NCBI RefSeq assembly: GCF_002902365.1
Contig: NZ_PPQC01000065.1
Span: 1 to 44,107, forward strand
From: Staphylococcus cohnii subsp. cohnii
Lineage (GTDB): Bacteria > Bacillota > Bacilli > Staphylococcales > Staphylococcaceae
DNA length: 44,107 bases
Direction of reading: 5' to 3'
In this document: in pieces, positions 30,916-39,077 of the stretch
Numbering within the stretch: position 1 is the stretch's first letter
Layout: every line of letters starts with the position of its first letter
Translations under genes and position numbers: made by a program
The notes under the pieces: generated by a model
What the model was told of the DNA's origin: nothing
The model's input: the letters and a program-made list of their open reading frames with translations, nothing else
Databases searched by the model: none

Positions 30916-32230
30916 TTTATTTGAAGCTTTCGATAAACAAACAATAGTCCTTTATAATTCATTTAAATTTTCTGGTATGAATAGACAAACGATCGTTATT
31001 GAAACTGATGGCTTTCTTCCTGCAGATATTAAAACACCATATGAATTCTTTGCGGAAAATGAAAATTTGCCAGTTAAACCATTATTTTTTAACCAAGTTA
31101 AAACGCCGAGATTTTGGTTGATTGAAGGCAATAATAACGATGCTGTAATTAAAGATACAGGAGATATTAAAGCGAGAATTATTTATAAAAAGAATTATAA
31201 ACATAGAATTGTAGAACGTATTGAGTGGTTAAATATACAAGGACATACGCATTACATTGATTATTATAATAAATATGGATACAGTTATGCACAAGTAGTA
31301 TTGGATCCTAATACCCATAAAAGAATATTAAAACGCTACTTTAACGCTAAAGGCCAAGTATTTATGGTTGAGAACTTCATCACAAATGATGTTATTTTGA
31401 ATTGGCAAGGCAAAGAATACTTCTTCCATTCGAAAATACAATTTGTTAATTTCTATATTCAAGTTGCAGGGTTAGAATCCGAACAATTTTTAATCAACTC
31501 ATTTTCAGTGCCTGCTGCAGTGATGAATGGTTTAAGTGAGTCTAGCAATGATTATTTTTATTGGCAAGGTGATATAACGAGCGATATTATTCGTCATATC
31601 GAAAATATATTATCTAAAGAACATAGATCATTCAGTATTATTGTGCCGAGCGATGAAGCCTACGAACAACTTAAATCATCCATTAGTGATAAATGGAAAG
31701 ACAGAATATATAAATCTGGATATGTATATAAATTCCTGAAGTCTAATAATTATTCTAACCAAGTGCTAACACTAACTAATTCAGATCAAATACCTCATTT
31801 AGAACAAATTGTACAAGCTCATCCACAATTAGATTTTCATATTGCAGCTATGACTGAAATGTCTAAGGTGTTAATGAACTTAAATAAATATGCCAATGTT
31901 AAATTATATCCAAACGCCAAGAAGTCTGAATTTAAAGCACTTTATAAAAAATGCGATATCTATTTAGATGTTAATAAAGGTAACGAAATATTAGATGCAG
32001 TTAGGGCAGCCTTTGACTACAAATTATTAATTTTAGGTTATGATGCCACTGCGCACAATAAAGTAATAACAGCACCAACTCATTTATTCGATGTAGCGCA
32101 TCCTGATACGCTAATCAGTACCTTAGAGGAAATTACGCAACACAAAGATACATTCGATAATTACTTAGAATTACAATTACAACAAGCCAATGCAATTGAT
32201 AAAACAACGTTTATTGAATCAGTAAATTAA
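30908..32230 (+). CDS. gtfB: SRR glycosyltransferase accessory subunit GtfB
   Basis: A 440-aa protein related to the GtfB partner of GtfA. It keeps the same overall fold but lacks a complete E-x7-E active site, as expected for the substrate-binding, stabilising subunit. Start ATG 30908 follows GAGGTG and overlaps the gtfA stop (ATGATTAA). The frame is intact to the C-terminus. With gtfA broken, GtfB would have no catalytic partner encoded here. Immediately after its stop the sequence changes to the truncated SCC-type replication operon on the other strand, so the locus was cut or joined at this point. Confidence 0.8.
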   Translation: MINLFEAFDKQTIVLYNSFKFSGMNRQTIVIETDGFLPADIKTPYEFFAENENLPVKPLFFNQVKTPRFWLIEGNNNDAVIKDTGDIKARIIYKKNYKHRIVERIEWLNIQGHTHYIDYYNKYGYSYAQVVLDPNTHKRILKRYFNAKGQVFMVENFITNDVILNWQGKEYFFHSKIQFVNFYIQVAGLESEQFLINSFSVPAAVMNGLSESSNDYFYWQGDITSDIIRHIENILSKEHRSFSIIVPSDEAYEQLKSSISDKWKDRIYKSGYVYKFLKSNNYSNQVLTLTNSDQIPHLEQIVQAHPQLDFHIAAMTEMSKVLMNLNKYANVKLYPNAKKSEFKALYKKCDIYLDVNKGNEILDAVRAAFDYKLLILGYDATAHNKVITAPTHLFDVAHPDTLISTLEEITQHKDTFDNYLELQLQQANAIDKTTFIESVN

Positions 32231-32561
32231 TTATTTTTCCTTTAGATAGAAATACAAATAGTTCTGAATCAAAACGTTTAATATGAAATACTTTGATCAT
32301 CATATCTATTAAGACGGTGTCATTTGGTTTCTTTTGAACACCAAAATAACTATAAATATTAAGACGATAATCCACATCTTTAGGAATATCAAGCTGTAGT
32401 TTATCGATAAACTCGTTATACACCGTTATAGCTTGTTCAGACTCATCTAGTTCATCATCATTTCCAATACTACTTGTTAGGAGTGCAATCAGACCTTGAC
32501 GGTCGATTGCTTCCTTAGCCATATTTAATAGCTTGGATAGCATTTGTAATATATGATTCAT
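32211..32561 (-). pseudogene. truncated third gene of an SCC replication operon (Cch2 position)
   Basis: A 116-codon frame starting MNHILQMLSKLLNMAKEAID behind GGAGG and overlapping the MP stop (ATGA). In SCC elements the gene after CCPol and MP is the helicase Cch2, several hundred residues long. Here the frame meets the end of gtfB after about 105 residues, and its last seven codons are antisense to gtfB. The identification as the N-terminus of Cch2 rests on position in the operon, not on recognised helicase motifs, which would lie in the missing part. Confidence 0.55.
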
Positions 32562-32929
32562 GATAATAATCCTCCAAATTCATCTAATGGTGCTACATCT
32601 TGTACATAATAATTACCGTTAAAGCAACCTACATGGATTAAATGCTTTCTATCAATATAAGGGTCGTAATTCTCATGAGTGGAACTATAATTACTGTGAC
32701 GTTTAAGCCAATCATTGATTGACAACTGCTTAGCTATCTTTTGTGTTGAAATATTACGATTCGCATATAAAATCTGATTGTTCACTTCAATTTCATATGT
32801 GAATTGGTGTTTCACATCACCTGAGAAATTTGTTTCTTTCACAGAATATAACGTAGCTACATATATATAATTTTCTTTGAGTGGTGTACTACTTGGTATT
32901 TGTAAGCTTTGTCCTCTATCCTTATTCAT
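32558..32929 (-). CDS. MP-like primase cofactor of the SCC polymerase
   Basis: A 123-aa protein sitting in the middle of a three-gene operon, overlapping CCPol upstream by eight bases and the third gene by four. In SCCmec elements the middle protein MP binds the family A polymerase and lets it start DNA synthesis de novo as a primase. The assignment is from gene order and size; the sequence (YIYVATLYSVKETNFSGDVK) resembles a small beta-rich binding domain. GGAGGCG lies before the ATG, inside the end of CCPol. Confidence 0.65.
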   Translation of the reverse strand: MNKDRGQSLQIPSSTPLKENYIYVATLYSVKETNFSGDVKHQFTYEIEVNNQILYANRNISTQKIAKQLSINDWLKRHSNYSSTHENYDPYIDRKHLIHVGCFNGNYYVQDVAPLDEFGGLLS

Positions 32930-34031
32930 AGTCTACGCCTCCTAGTTTTTCCAATGTCACATGGGCGAATTCACCATTAAAAAACTGGTTAGCCGTACTT
33001 TTCATTAGCTGAGCAACATCACGTGCAATTACTTCATCATCACATTCAATCATAATCGCATCGTGTATTGGCACAATAATTTTGAACGTTTTTTGTTCGC
33101 ATTGTGCTTTGTACACTTCCAATAGAATGTGCTTGAAAATATAACTCGCTACAGTTTGTACATAGAATGCCATGATACTACTACCTTGAAATGCGCTCAT
33201 ATCATGTTCAATACCATAAGGCATAGGCATCGATTTATTCTCATCGACGTGTTTTTTTAGTTCAATGACTTTTGTAAACTGGCTGACCACATCCAACCAT
33301 TGCACTTCATTTACATATTGATTCAGCTTGAATTTAGGGCTATTGAAGTTGCCGCCAAATAGAAATGAACCAATAAATGCACGTTTAACAAATATTCGTT
33401 GCTCATCTGGTAAGTCTAATTCACTTAGTAATGCGTCATACAGTCCGTCTTTCTGATTCAAAAAGTCAATCACTTTTGAATCTTGAGTCATGTACGCTAC
33501 AACTGATGGTTCAAATGATTTAAAATCGACAGTATATACCTTCTTATATTTTGAAGGTAAAATCGTGCATTGGACTGCTTTAGGTAAGCCCTGAATATTA
33601 AAATTTTTAGTTGTGATTCGATGTGTTCGTGTACCAATCAACGATAATTGTGTATATAATCGATTCGTACCATTTAATGACTGATCTAATCTATCAAATA
33701 ACTGTTCGATTTTATCAGAATGTTCATTGTTCTTAGCCTTTTCAAGCATTGTCGCTTTGATATCGGGTAATTTATCAATATTAAGTGTAATAGGTTCTGT
33801 TTCAATTTCTTCCTTTAATGCTTCCAATTCATGATGGACTTCCACATATTGATCTAATTTAGCTTGTTCATCAGCTAAAAGTGCATTATATTGTTGGTCT
33901 AACTGTTGGCTGACATGTTGATACAATTGTTGAACGTCATCTTGGTTAGTTGGCTTTTCCATTAACCATTTTTGCGCTTTGCTACTTTGAGGTAACTTTG
34001 CAATTAAGTCACGTATATTTATTGGATACAT
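32922..34031 (-). CDS. SCC-type family A DNA polymerase (CCPol)
   Basis: A 369-aa short DNA polymerase I-like enzyme without exonuclease domains. The three polymerase motifs are in order: A, VYTVDFKSFEPSVVAYM (Asp169); B, RIFVKRAFIGSFLFGGN (about 215-231); C, VPIHDAIMIECDDE (Asp324, with HDA instead of the usual HDE). An N-terminal helical region of about 110 residues precedes RTHRITTKNFNIQGLPKAVQ, a template/primer contact. This is the layout of CCPol, the polymerase carried by staphylococcal cassette chromosomes, which with MP forms a primase-polymerase. AAAGGAG lies before the ATG. The gene is intact although the operon is cut downstream. Confidence 0.8.
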   Translation of the reverse strand: MYPINIRDLIAKLPQSSKAQKWLMEKPTNQDDVQQLYQHVSQQLDQQYNALLADEQAKLDQYVEVHHELEALKEEIETEPITLNIDKLPDIKATMLEKAKNNEHSDKIEQLFDRLDQSLNGTNRLYTQLSLIGTRTHRITTKNFNIQGLPKAVQCTILPSKYKKVYTVDFKSFEPSVVAYMTQDSKVIDFLNQKDGLYDALLSELDLPDEQRIFVKRAFIGSFLFGGNFNSPKFKLNQYVNEVQWLDVVSQFTKVIELKKHVDENKSMPMPYGIEHDMSAFQGSSIMAFYVQTVASYIFKHILLEVYKAQCEQKTFKIIVPIHDAIMIECDDEVIARDVAQLMKSTANQFFNGEFAHVTLEKLGGVDYE

Positions 34032-34186
34032 GTTGTTTTTCTCCTTTTATAAGTTATTACATAACAATCTCCCGGGCGGATTATCATGTGAATACCACAA
34101 CGTTGTATCTAATAATATAACTGAATCAAACCTTCTAGATAATGCATCCATAACATTCATTACTTAATGGAAGAGTAAAATTCCAC

Positions 34187-34217
34187 CAAAAAAGCTAACT
34201 CATTTTTTGAGTTAGCT
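34187..34217 (-). terminator. terminator of the GIY-YIG/unknown operon
   Basis: A perfect 10-bp stem (AGCTAACTCA / TGAGTTAGCT) with a T loop, followed on the minus strand by a T run, 12 bases beyond the stop of the 383-codon frame. The 34,032-34,228 gap otherwise holds only the promoter region of the polymerase operon. Confidence 0.85.
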
Positions 34218-34228
34218 CATAATAATCA

Positions 34229-35380
34229 TCATTTTTTTACATTTGGACTACTATCATACAACTGGCGTCTTATCTTAAGCGACAATAAATTATTGATGTA
34301 GTCATTTATATTGCTTTTTAATTTGGAGTCAATATCTTTTTTATTATCAGAATTATGATATGCCTCCTCTTTATTTTTTCTTCTCTCTTTTTTATCAGAA
34401 TGAGGATAATGTTGCTTTCCTCCACTAGAGTTACCTATTTCAATCGAAAATAGTTTTAATTTATTTTTCATTTCACTTAGTTCTTTTAAAAATGATCTAT
34501 AATACCGTGCGTTTTCATCGTTTGAATTAATACCATTATTTAGCAAATAAACGCCTAATTTGTCTATTGAATTTTCCAAATTATTGAATAGTTTTTTAAA
34601 TAAATCTAAATCTTTATTTTCATATTTAAAATTTTTAACTGCCATTAACTTTTCAATAGTACTGCTTCTATCATAATTTTCTTTTTCGAACATTGTTTGC
34701 ATATTATAATCAATACTTTGTTGACCTATTTCTTGATTCAAATACTTTATTAATAACCGATCCAAAAATGGCATTTCTATTTTATATTTATCAACAAAGA
34801 ATAAATTATACTTTTTACTTTTATTATCCTTTGCTTTTACTATGTTATTACTAACCTCAAAGCAATAATATAAATAATTGAAATTTAGTTTCTTATTTTT
34901 CTTAATAGTATTGGATTCCACTTCATCACATTCATTTTTTGTATCATTTAAAACTTTATTGTATTCGTTTTGTATATCATTTAAAACTTTACTGTTGAAT
35001 GCGGTAATATTATCAGTAATTTGTTCCCAATTTTCCTCTTTACCTTCTGTCAAAATGTAACTTTTAAAATAATTGAAGTGCTTTTTATCTTCATCAAAAT
35101 CATGGATTGTCTCTTCAATTGAGTGCGACAACATTCTAAATAATTTACTCCCTTCATAATAATTACTATCTAAAACTTTATTCATAAAACTATCAAGTTT
35201 TAATTCTAAAATTTTACTTTCAGAACGCCATCTACATAGAGATTGGTATGTAAAATCAGCCAATAAATTTTTCTTTAAAGAGGAAGTATCCATATTCATA
35301 ATTTCTTTTATTATATCTTCAAGGTAATCATAATACACACAAGAGTCATCATTTAACACAGTCTTTTCGATAGATGGCAT
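34229..35380 (-). CDS. unrecognised 383-aa protein, probably the 3' part of a split gene
   Basis: A Lys/Asn/Asp-rich, mostly helical soluble protein without membrane segments; no catalytic motif is recognisable. Residues about 320-350 are very polar (SDKKERRKNKEEAYHNSD). ATG 35380 has no ribosome site. The same frame is open for 51 codons upstream (GGIAYGETYFFQKSNYEFNR is part of it) to a single TAA, beyond which lies the 234-aa frame. One gene of about 668 residues interrupted by one stop is therefore more likely than two genes. It is the last gene of a minus-strand operon headed by a GIY-YIG nuclease. Confidence 0.55.
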   Translation of the reverse strand: MPSIEKTVLNDDSCVYYDYLEDIIKEIMNMDTSSLKKNLLADFTYQSLCRWRSESKILELKLDSFMNKVLDSNYYEGSKLFRMLSHSIEETIHDFDEDKKHFNYFKSYILTEGKEENWEQITDNITAFNSKVLNDIQNEYNKVLNDTKNECDEVESNTIKKNKKLNFNYLYYCFEVSNNIVKAKDNKSKKYNLFFVDKYKIEMPFLDRLLIKYLNQEIGQQSIDYNMQTMFEKENYDRSSTIEKLMAVKNFKYENKDLDLFKKLFNNLENSIDKLGVYLLNNGINSNDENARYYRSFLKELSEMKNKLKLFSIEIGNSSGGKQHYPHSDKKERRKNKEEAYHNSDNKKDIDSKLKSNINDYINNLLSLKIRRQLYDSSPNVKK

Positions 35381-35533
35381 ATAATTATAATCATTACTTG
35401 ATTTTGGAAATGGGTGCTTACCTACAATTTTCGATAAGATATTTATAATTTGATATTGCTCCCTGTTAAACTCATAATTAGATTTCTGAAAAAAATATGT
35501 TTCTCCGTATGCAATTCCTCCACGTTTAGGGGG

Positions 35534-36238
35534 TTACAAAATATAATAAGGTTGATATTTTGTAACCTCTACACCATACATTGTTTTTAATAACTTTAAT
35601 TTGTTCGTGAAAGTTGTTCCCTTGATATCTTGCTTCTCTTGTAAATGTCTTTTTTTGTAAGTTAGTTTAGGATTTTCTCGTACAAGATTGAAATAACTAG
35701 ATGCTTGATAATCATATTTAGATTTTTCTTTATTATAGATATAAATATCATTATAAATCTTAAACACTTCTTGAAAAGCTTTCTTTTTATTTTTAGAATC
35801 ATTCATGAGTTTCTTTAAAGACTCATACAATTGATTTTTATCTTCTTCTGATATTTGATTTAAAAACTTGCATAAATACCATTCTTTAGTCACATCAATA
35901 TCATTTGTTCGTTTATTTGAGTAACATTGTTCTTGTATACCTTGTTGAATACTAATTAATGATTCACTTTCAATCTTTACTTTTACACCTTGACTATCCA
36001 ACATTACTTTACCAAAATTAATCATAAACTGTTCATATGTATTTATAATATCTTGTACTTCTCCTGCATATTCTGGTTGCAATAGCGGGGATAATGGGAT
36101 TTTATCTTCCATAGGTAAAACTTCAAATTTTTTAATACACTCTTTGACGTTATTTATAATTTGATCATCAATATGTACCGTATAACGCATATATATAGTA
36201 TTTTCAGTAGCTTTTAGACCTTCAATATTTTTATTCAC
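35534..36238 (-). CDS. unrecognised 234-aa protein, probably the 5' part of a split gene
   Basis: It begins at a GTG (36238) 12 bases after AAGGTGG and 29 bases after the GIY-YIG gene, so the two are cotranscribed. The protein is helical and charged, with HIDDQIINNVKECIKKFEVL near the start and YKKRHLQEKQDIKGTTFTNK near the end. No domain is recognised. The stop TAA at 35534-35536 is followed by an uninterrupted frame into the next ORF, so this may be the front of a larger protein. Confidence 0.55.
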   Translation of the reverse strand: MNKNIEGLKATENTIYMRYTVHIDDQIINNVKECIKKFEVLPMEDKIPLSPLLQPEYAGEVQDIINTYEQFMINFGKVMLDSQGVKVKIESESLISIQQGIQEQCYSNKRTNDIDVTKEWYLCKFLNQISEEDKNQLYESLKKLMNDSKNKKKAFQEVFKIYNDIYIYNKEKSKYDYQASSYFNLVRENPKLTYKKRHLQEKQDIKGTTFTNKLKLLKTMYGVEVTKYQPYYIL

Positions 36239-36267
36239 TTAATCCACCTTCATTGACTTATTTTTAT

Positions 36268-37119
36268 TTAATTATAACTATTTATGTATGCTGTGGCACT
36301 ACCGCTACCAAATCTTAAATTTGGTAACGCTTTTTTGTATAAATTTAAATTTTTTAATGTGGTGTCACGTTTTGAAAGCGCGATAAACGCATATCGTGTT
36401 CTACCACTATTTGTTTCGGTACTTTCTGCTTGTTCATATGACACTTCGTAAGCTGAAACAACTGCGTTATTAGCACCTGTATTGATACCAATAATATATT
36501 TTATTTTATGTATTTTATCTTTTCCTATAATCCAGCTACCTAATGTACGTGATTTCAAGTTACTTCTATCACGTTTACTTTCTTTAATGGGATACTCTTT
36601 ACTTTCATCTTTATCTAATCTAAATGCATCTCTGATTTTCACTGCTAAAATTAATTCATTCGTATTTATGTTTTCAAGATTAATTGAATCATAGCCAAAT
36701 TCATTTTCTAAATCTTCAACTAAGTATGCCTTAGATCCATGACCGTTAATCATATTTGTTAATGTAGTTTTATTTGTTAGGTTAAGAAAGTTTATAAGAA
36801 CATTTTCTGCAGAAAATGCTTCAGATTCGGTTAATCCATAACTGATTATATATCCTAAAACATTCAAATCATTGCTACAAATTTCATTAATTCTATTAAA
36901 TTTCAAGTTATCTTTATTTTCTTCTCTAAATATATCTTCGTACAATAATTGTTTCTGCGCATCTTGTTTATGTTTAAATATTCTATTCCCCTTACCTTTA
37001 CCAACATAAAAGCATTCATCATTTCTTGGGTCCATCAAACAGTATACATAAAATACGTGTTGATGATCTTTTTCTAGTTGTGCTAGTGTCGATTCAGAAA
37101 ATTGATTAATGTGTGCCAA
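36268..37119 (-). CDS. LEM3-type GIY-YIG nuclease domain protein
   Basis: A 283-aa protein with an N-terminal GIY-YIG nuclease of the LEM-3 type: FYVYCLMDPRNDECFYVGKG and GKGKGNRIFKHKQDA (residues about 22-52), with the catalytic Glu in SAENVLINFL near 105. The C-terminal half (LGSWIIGKDKIHKIKYIIGI) is a separate small domain often attached to this nuclease, possibly for nucleic acid binding. It starts at a TTG seven bases after AAGGAGAG. It leads an operon with the split unknown gene, next to the boundary of an SCC-like element, a place where restriction and defence genes collect. A role in defence is inference. Confidence 0.75.
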   Translation of the reverse strand: MAHINQFSESTLAQLEKDHQHVFYVYCLMDPRNDECFYVGKGKGNRIFKHKQDAQKQLLYEDIFREENKDNLKFNRINEICSNDLNVLGYIISYGLTESEAFSAENVLINFLNLTNKTTLTNMINGHGSKAYLVEDLENEFGYDSINLENINTNELILAVKIRDAFRLDKDESKEYPIKESKRDRSNLKSRTLGSWIIGKDKIHKIKYIIGINTGANNAVVSAYEVSYEQAESTETNSGRTRYAFIALSKRDTTLKNLNLYKKALPNLRFGSGSATAYINSYN

Positions 37120-37302
37120 TAAAATCTCTCCTTCTTTGTGAACATATTCATTTTTATACTAATTAATATAATTTCCAAAAAAAATTCTGTTTAAAAGTGA
37201 AAAATATTATTTATCGTTTGCCTTAAATCTTCAATATATAGGTGTGCATATGTATCATTTTGTGCCAATTTGAACAAACGGGAATCAAGTCTGTTTCTGA
37301 GT

Positions 37303-37809
37303 TTATTTCAACTTTCTTATAGTAAACATTGTCTTAATATGATGAACTTCAATAAAACTTTCTTTATGCCCCCTAAAATTTCTCTCAAAATCAAAAACCA
37401 CATACTTTACAACTTTTACCGTCGATATCAATTGCTCTTTTCTTAATTTAGAATTTCTTTCAAATTTTGTACTATAACGTGAAACTACTTTTCCTTCTTT
37501 ATAATTAAAATTTACTAATTCGCAATCATTTTTACTTCCATTTACAAAAACATCCACTGTTTCTAACACAAAATCTAATAAACTTCCTTTTATTAATCGT
37601 GGGCATTGTATATTTCCTTTCATTCTTTCTTGATTCCATTAGTTTAAACTTAAAATTTCATCATCAATTTCTTTAATTAATTGTAGTTCCATAATCAATA
37701 TAATTTGTACAGTTTATTATATATTCTAGATCATCAATAGTTGAAAATGATTTATTAAACACTCTATAAACATCGTATGATATTGCAAGGTATAATCCAA
37801 TATTTCATA
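37303..37809 (-). pseudogene. decayed SCC-boundary EVE-HNH endonuclease gene
   Basis: ATG 37809 behind GGAGG begins MKYWIIPCNI, the start of the EVE/HNH-type gene found just inside the end of many SCC elements. The frame then breaks near 37,780; YRVFNKSFSTIDDLEYI and TNYIDYG follow in another frame, with part of the EVE domain missing. The last 106 codons (37303-37623) are open: FERNSKLRKEQLI, then a damaged HNH core ending SFIEVHHIKTM, in which the expected Cys residues of the zinc knuckle are gone and the sequence stops soon after. It is not functional. Family recognition is from recall of SCC J1 regions. Confidence 0.65.
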
Positions 37810-37870
37810 TATGTAATTCCTCCACATCTCATTAACTTTTTAAATTATACACAACCTAATTTTTAGTTTT

Positions 37871-37910
37871 ATTTATGATACGCTTCTACGTATCGGTTAA
37901 TGATGCGGTT
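37871..37910 (-). other. SCC attachment-type junction sequence
   Basis: Read on the minus strand, 37886-37871 is GAAGCGTATCATAAAT, a perfect match to the SCC attachment core (GARGCRTATCAYAART type), continuing into AAAACTAAAAATTAGG, the usual sequence just inside an SCC end. Thirteen bases outward is AACCGCATCATT (37910-37899), the inverted-repeat flank seen at SCC ends. The EVE-HNH remnant lies just inside, as expected. The element therefore extends leftward (to lower coordinates). The 37,911-38,051 interval holds nothing else I can support. Confidence 0.75.
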
Positions 37911-38051
37911 TCTTTTTTATATTGTTTTATCGTCAATCTTAAACATGTAAATTAACTTTTTAATTAAATAAAGTAAAAATAATTTAGGGAGAAAGACTAC
38001 GAATTCAAAATGAATTTCATCCCCCTTCTCATACATACTTAGTATCCCATT

Positions 38052-38520
38052 TTATTCACTAATGATTTGTCCTTTGATGACATAATCTTTTTGGTTAACA
38101 TAAAATCTCATATCTTTACTTCCAACTTTATAAATATATTCTTTGCCTCAGGCTGATGTAGATGTATACTTTGGTTCACCGTAATGATTCAATAATTCTT
38201 TTTTGCTCACTGACTTACCGTCAAATAATGAGCAAACACCATTCGCTTTATGATTAGAAACCCCGTAATATGTTGGATCATATAAATCTTTATTATTTTT
38301 AGCTAATGCATTTTTATTAATTTTGTAATTATTCTTCTTGAAGTTATCAGCTTTTTGAGATGTTTTAAAATTCTTATCTAGAATAAAGTTACTTTGATTT
38401 GCTATATAAACACTATAATTAAAATAAGGTTTCACATTTTCTTGCACATGTGCTTGAGTGACATTAAATAATTCGGGCGTTACGGAAAATCCCTAAACTA
38501 AATTTAGAAACTTTTTTCAT
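38052..38520 (-). pseudogene. isaB-like secreted antigen, inactivated
   Basis: ATG 38520 behind AGGAGG begins a signal peptide (MKKVSKFSLGIF); a single-base frameshift near 38,487 follows, after which SVTPELFNVTQAHV and the mature part PYFNYSVYIANQSNFILDKN continue in the next frame. That mature stretch matches IsaB of S. aureus, the immunodominant staphylococcal antigen B. A TGA at 38148-38150 then interrupts, with GKEYIYKVGSKDMRFYVNQK and the natural end beyond it to 38052. Two lesions make it a clear pseudogene. Confidence 0.75.
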
Positions 38521-38780
38521 AAAAATCCTCCTCACATTTGTATTACAGGACACATTTTACATCAATATTACAATGTCACAAACAATTATATAAAATATAC
38601 TTTTTTTACATTTATACATGCAATTTAACTTATGTTTTTCTTAGTTTAGAGACTTATTATTATAGACAAATTGCAGAGTAAATGTCTGGTATAATCTTAT
38701 TTAAACAAAGAGAGCATATGCATTGTCATGCCCTATGTTGAGAATCATTTGATATACGTCGATTTTAAATATAAATATTA

Positions 38781-38816
38781 AAAAATCGCCTGGAACAAAA
38801 CGTAATGTTCCAGGCG
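38781..38816 (-). terminator. terminator of the oxidoreductase/DJ-1 operon
   Basis: A perfect 11-bp stem (CGCCTGGAACA / TGTTCCAGGCG) with an 8-base loop, followed by a T run on the minus strand, 15 bases beyond the last gene. The rest of the 38,521-38,831 gap holds only the region upstream of the isaB-like gene. Confidence 0.85.
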
Positions 38817-38831
38817 TTGCTAAGTTAAGTC

Positions 38832-39074
38832 TTATAATGGTTTCGCGATTGCGAACATAACAAATTGTAATGGCTCATTCACTTGGAAAGGTTGAACATA
38901 ACTTTTTGTATCATTCATTCTGCCTCTCATGTAAGGATCTACAGATACATAAATGGATTCTACTTGAACCTCCCCTGCATGTGGTTCTCGAGTTTCTATT
39001 GTTTCAAATCTAAATACATCGTCTTGAGGGATACTTTGTGGTCGTTTTGCAAGTACAACTTGTTGATTATTCAT
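38832..39074 (-). pseudogene. NADP-dependent oxidoreductase (COG2130), truncated
   Basis: The first 70 codons are a typical N-terminus of the MDR family of NADP-dependent alkenal/leukotriene reductases (DVFRFETIETREPHAGEVQV, VDPYMRGRMNDTKSY). Full-length relatives have about 334 residues. Here, after VNEPLQ, the frame runs into an unrelated tail (FVMFAIAKPL) and stops, so roughly 260 codons including the whole NADPH-binding fold are lost. It lies three bases behind the NAD(P)H-binding protein gene with a good GGAGGA site, and the operon terminator follows, so the deletion left the flanks intact. Confidence 0.75.
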
Positions 39075-39077
39075 TTA

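Noticed and set aside
37861..37920. Presence of rlmH (orfX) at the SCC-like junction
   Set aside because: The sequence outward of the att core does not encode the RlmH C-terminus, so the site is not the standard rlmH junction as seen here.
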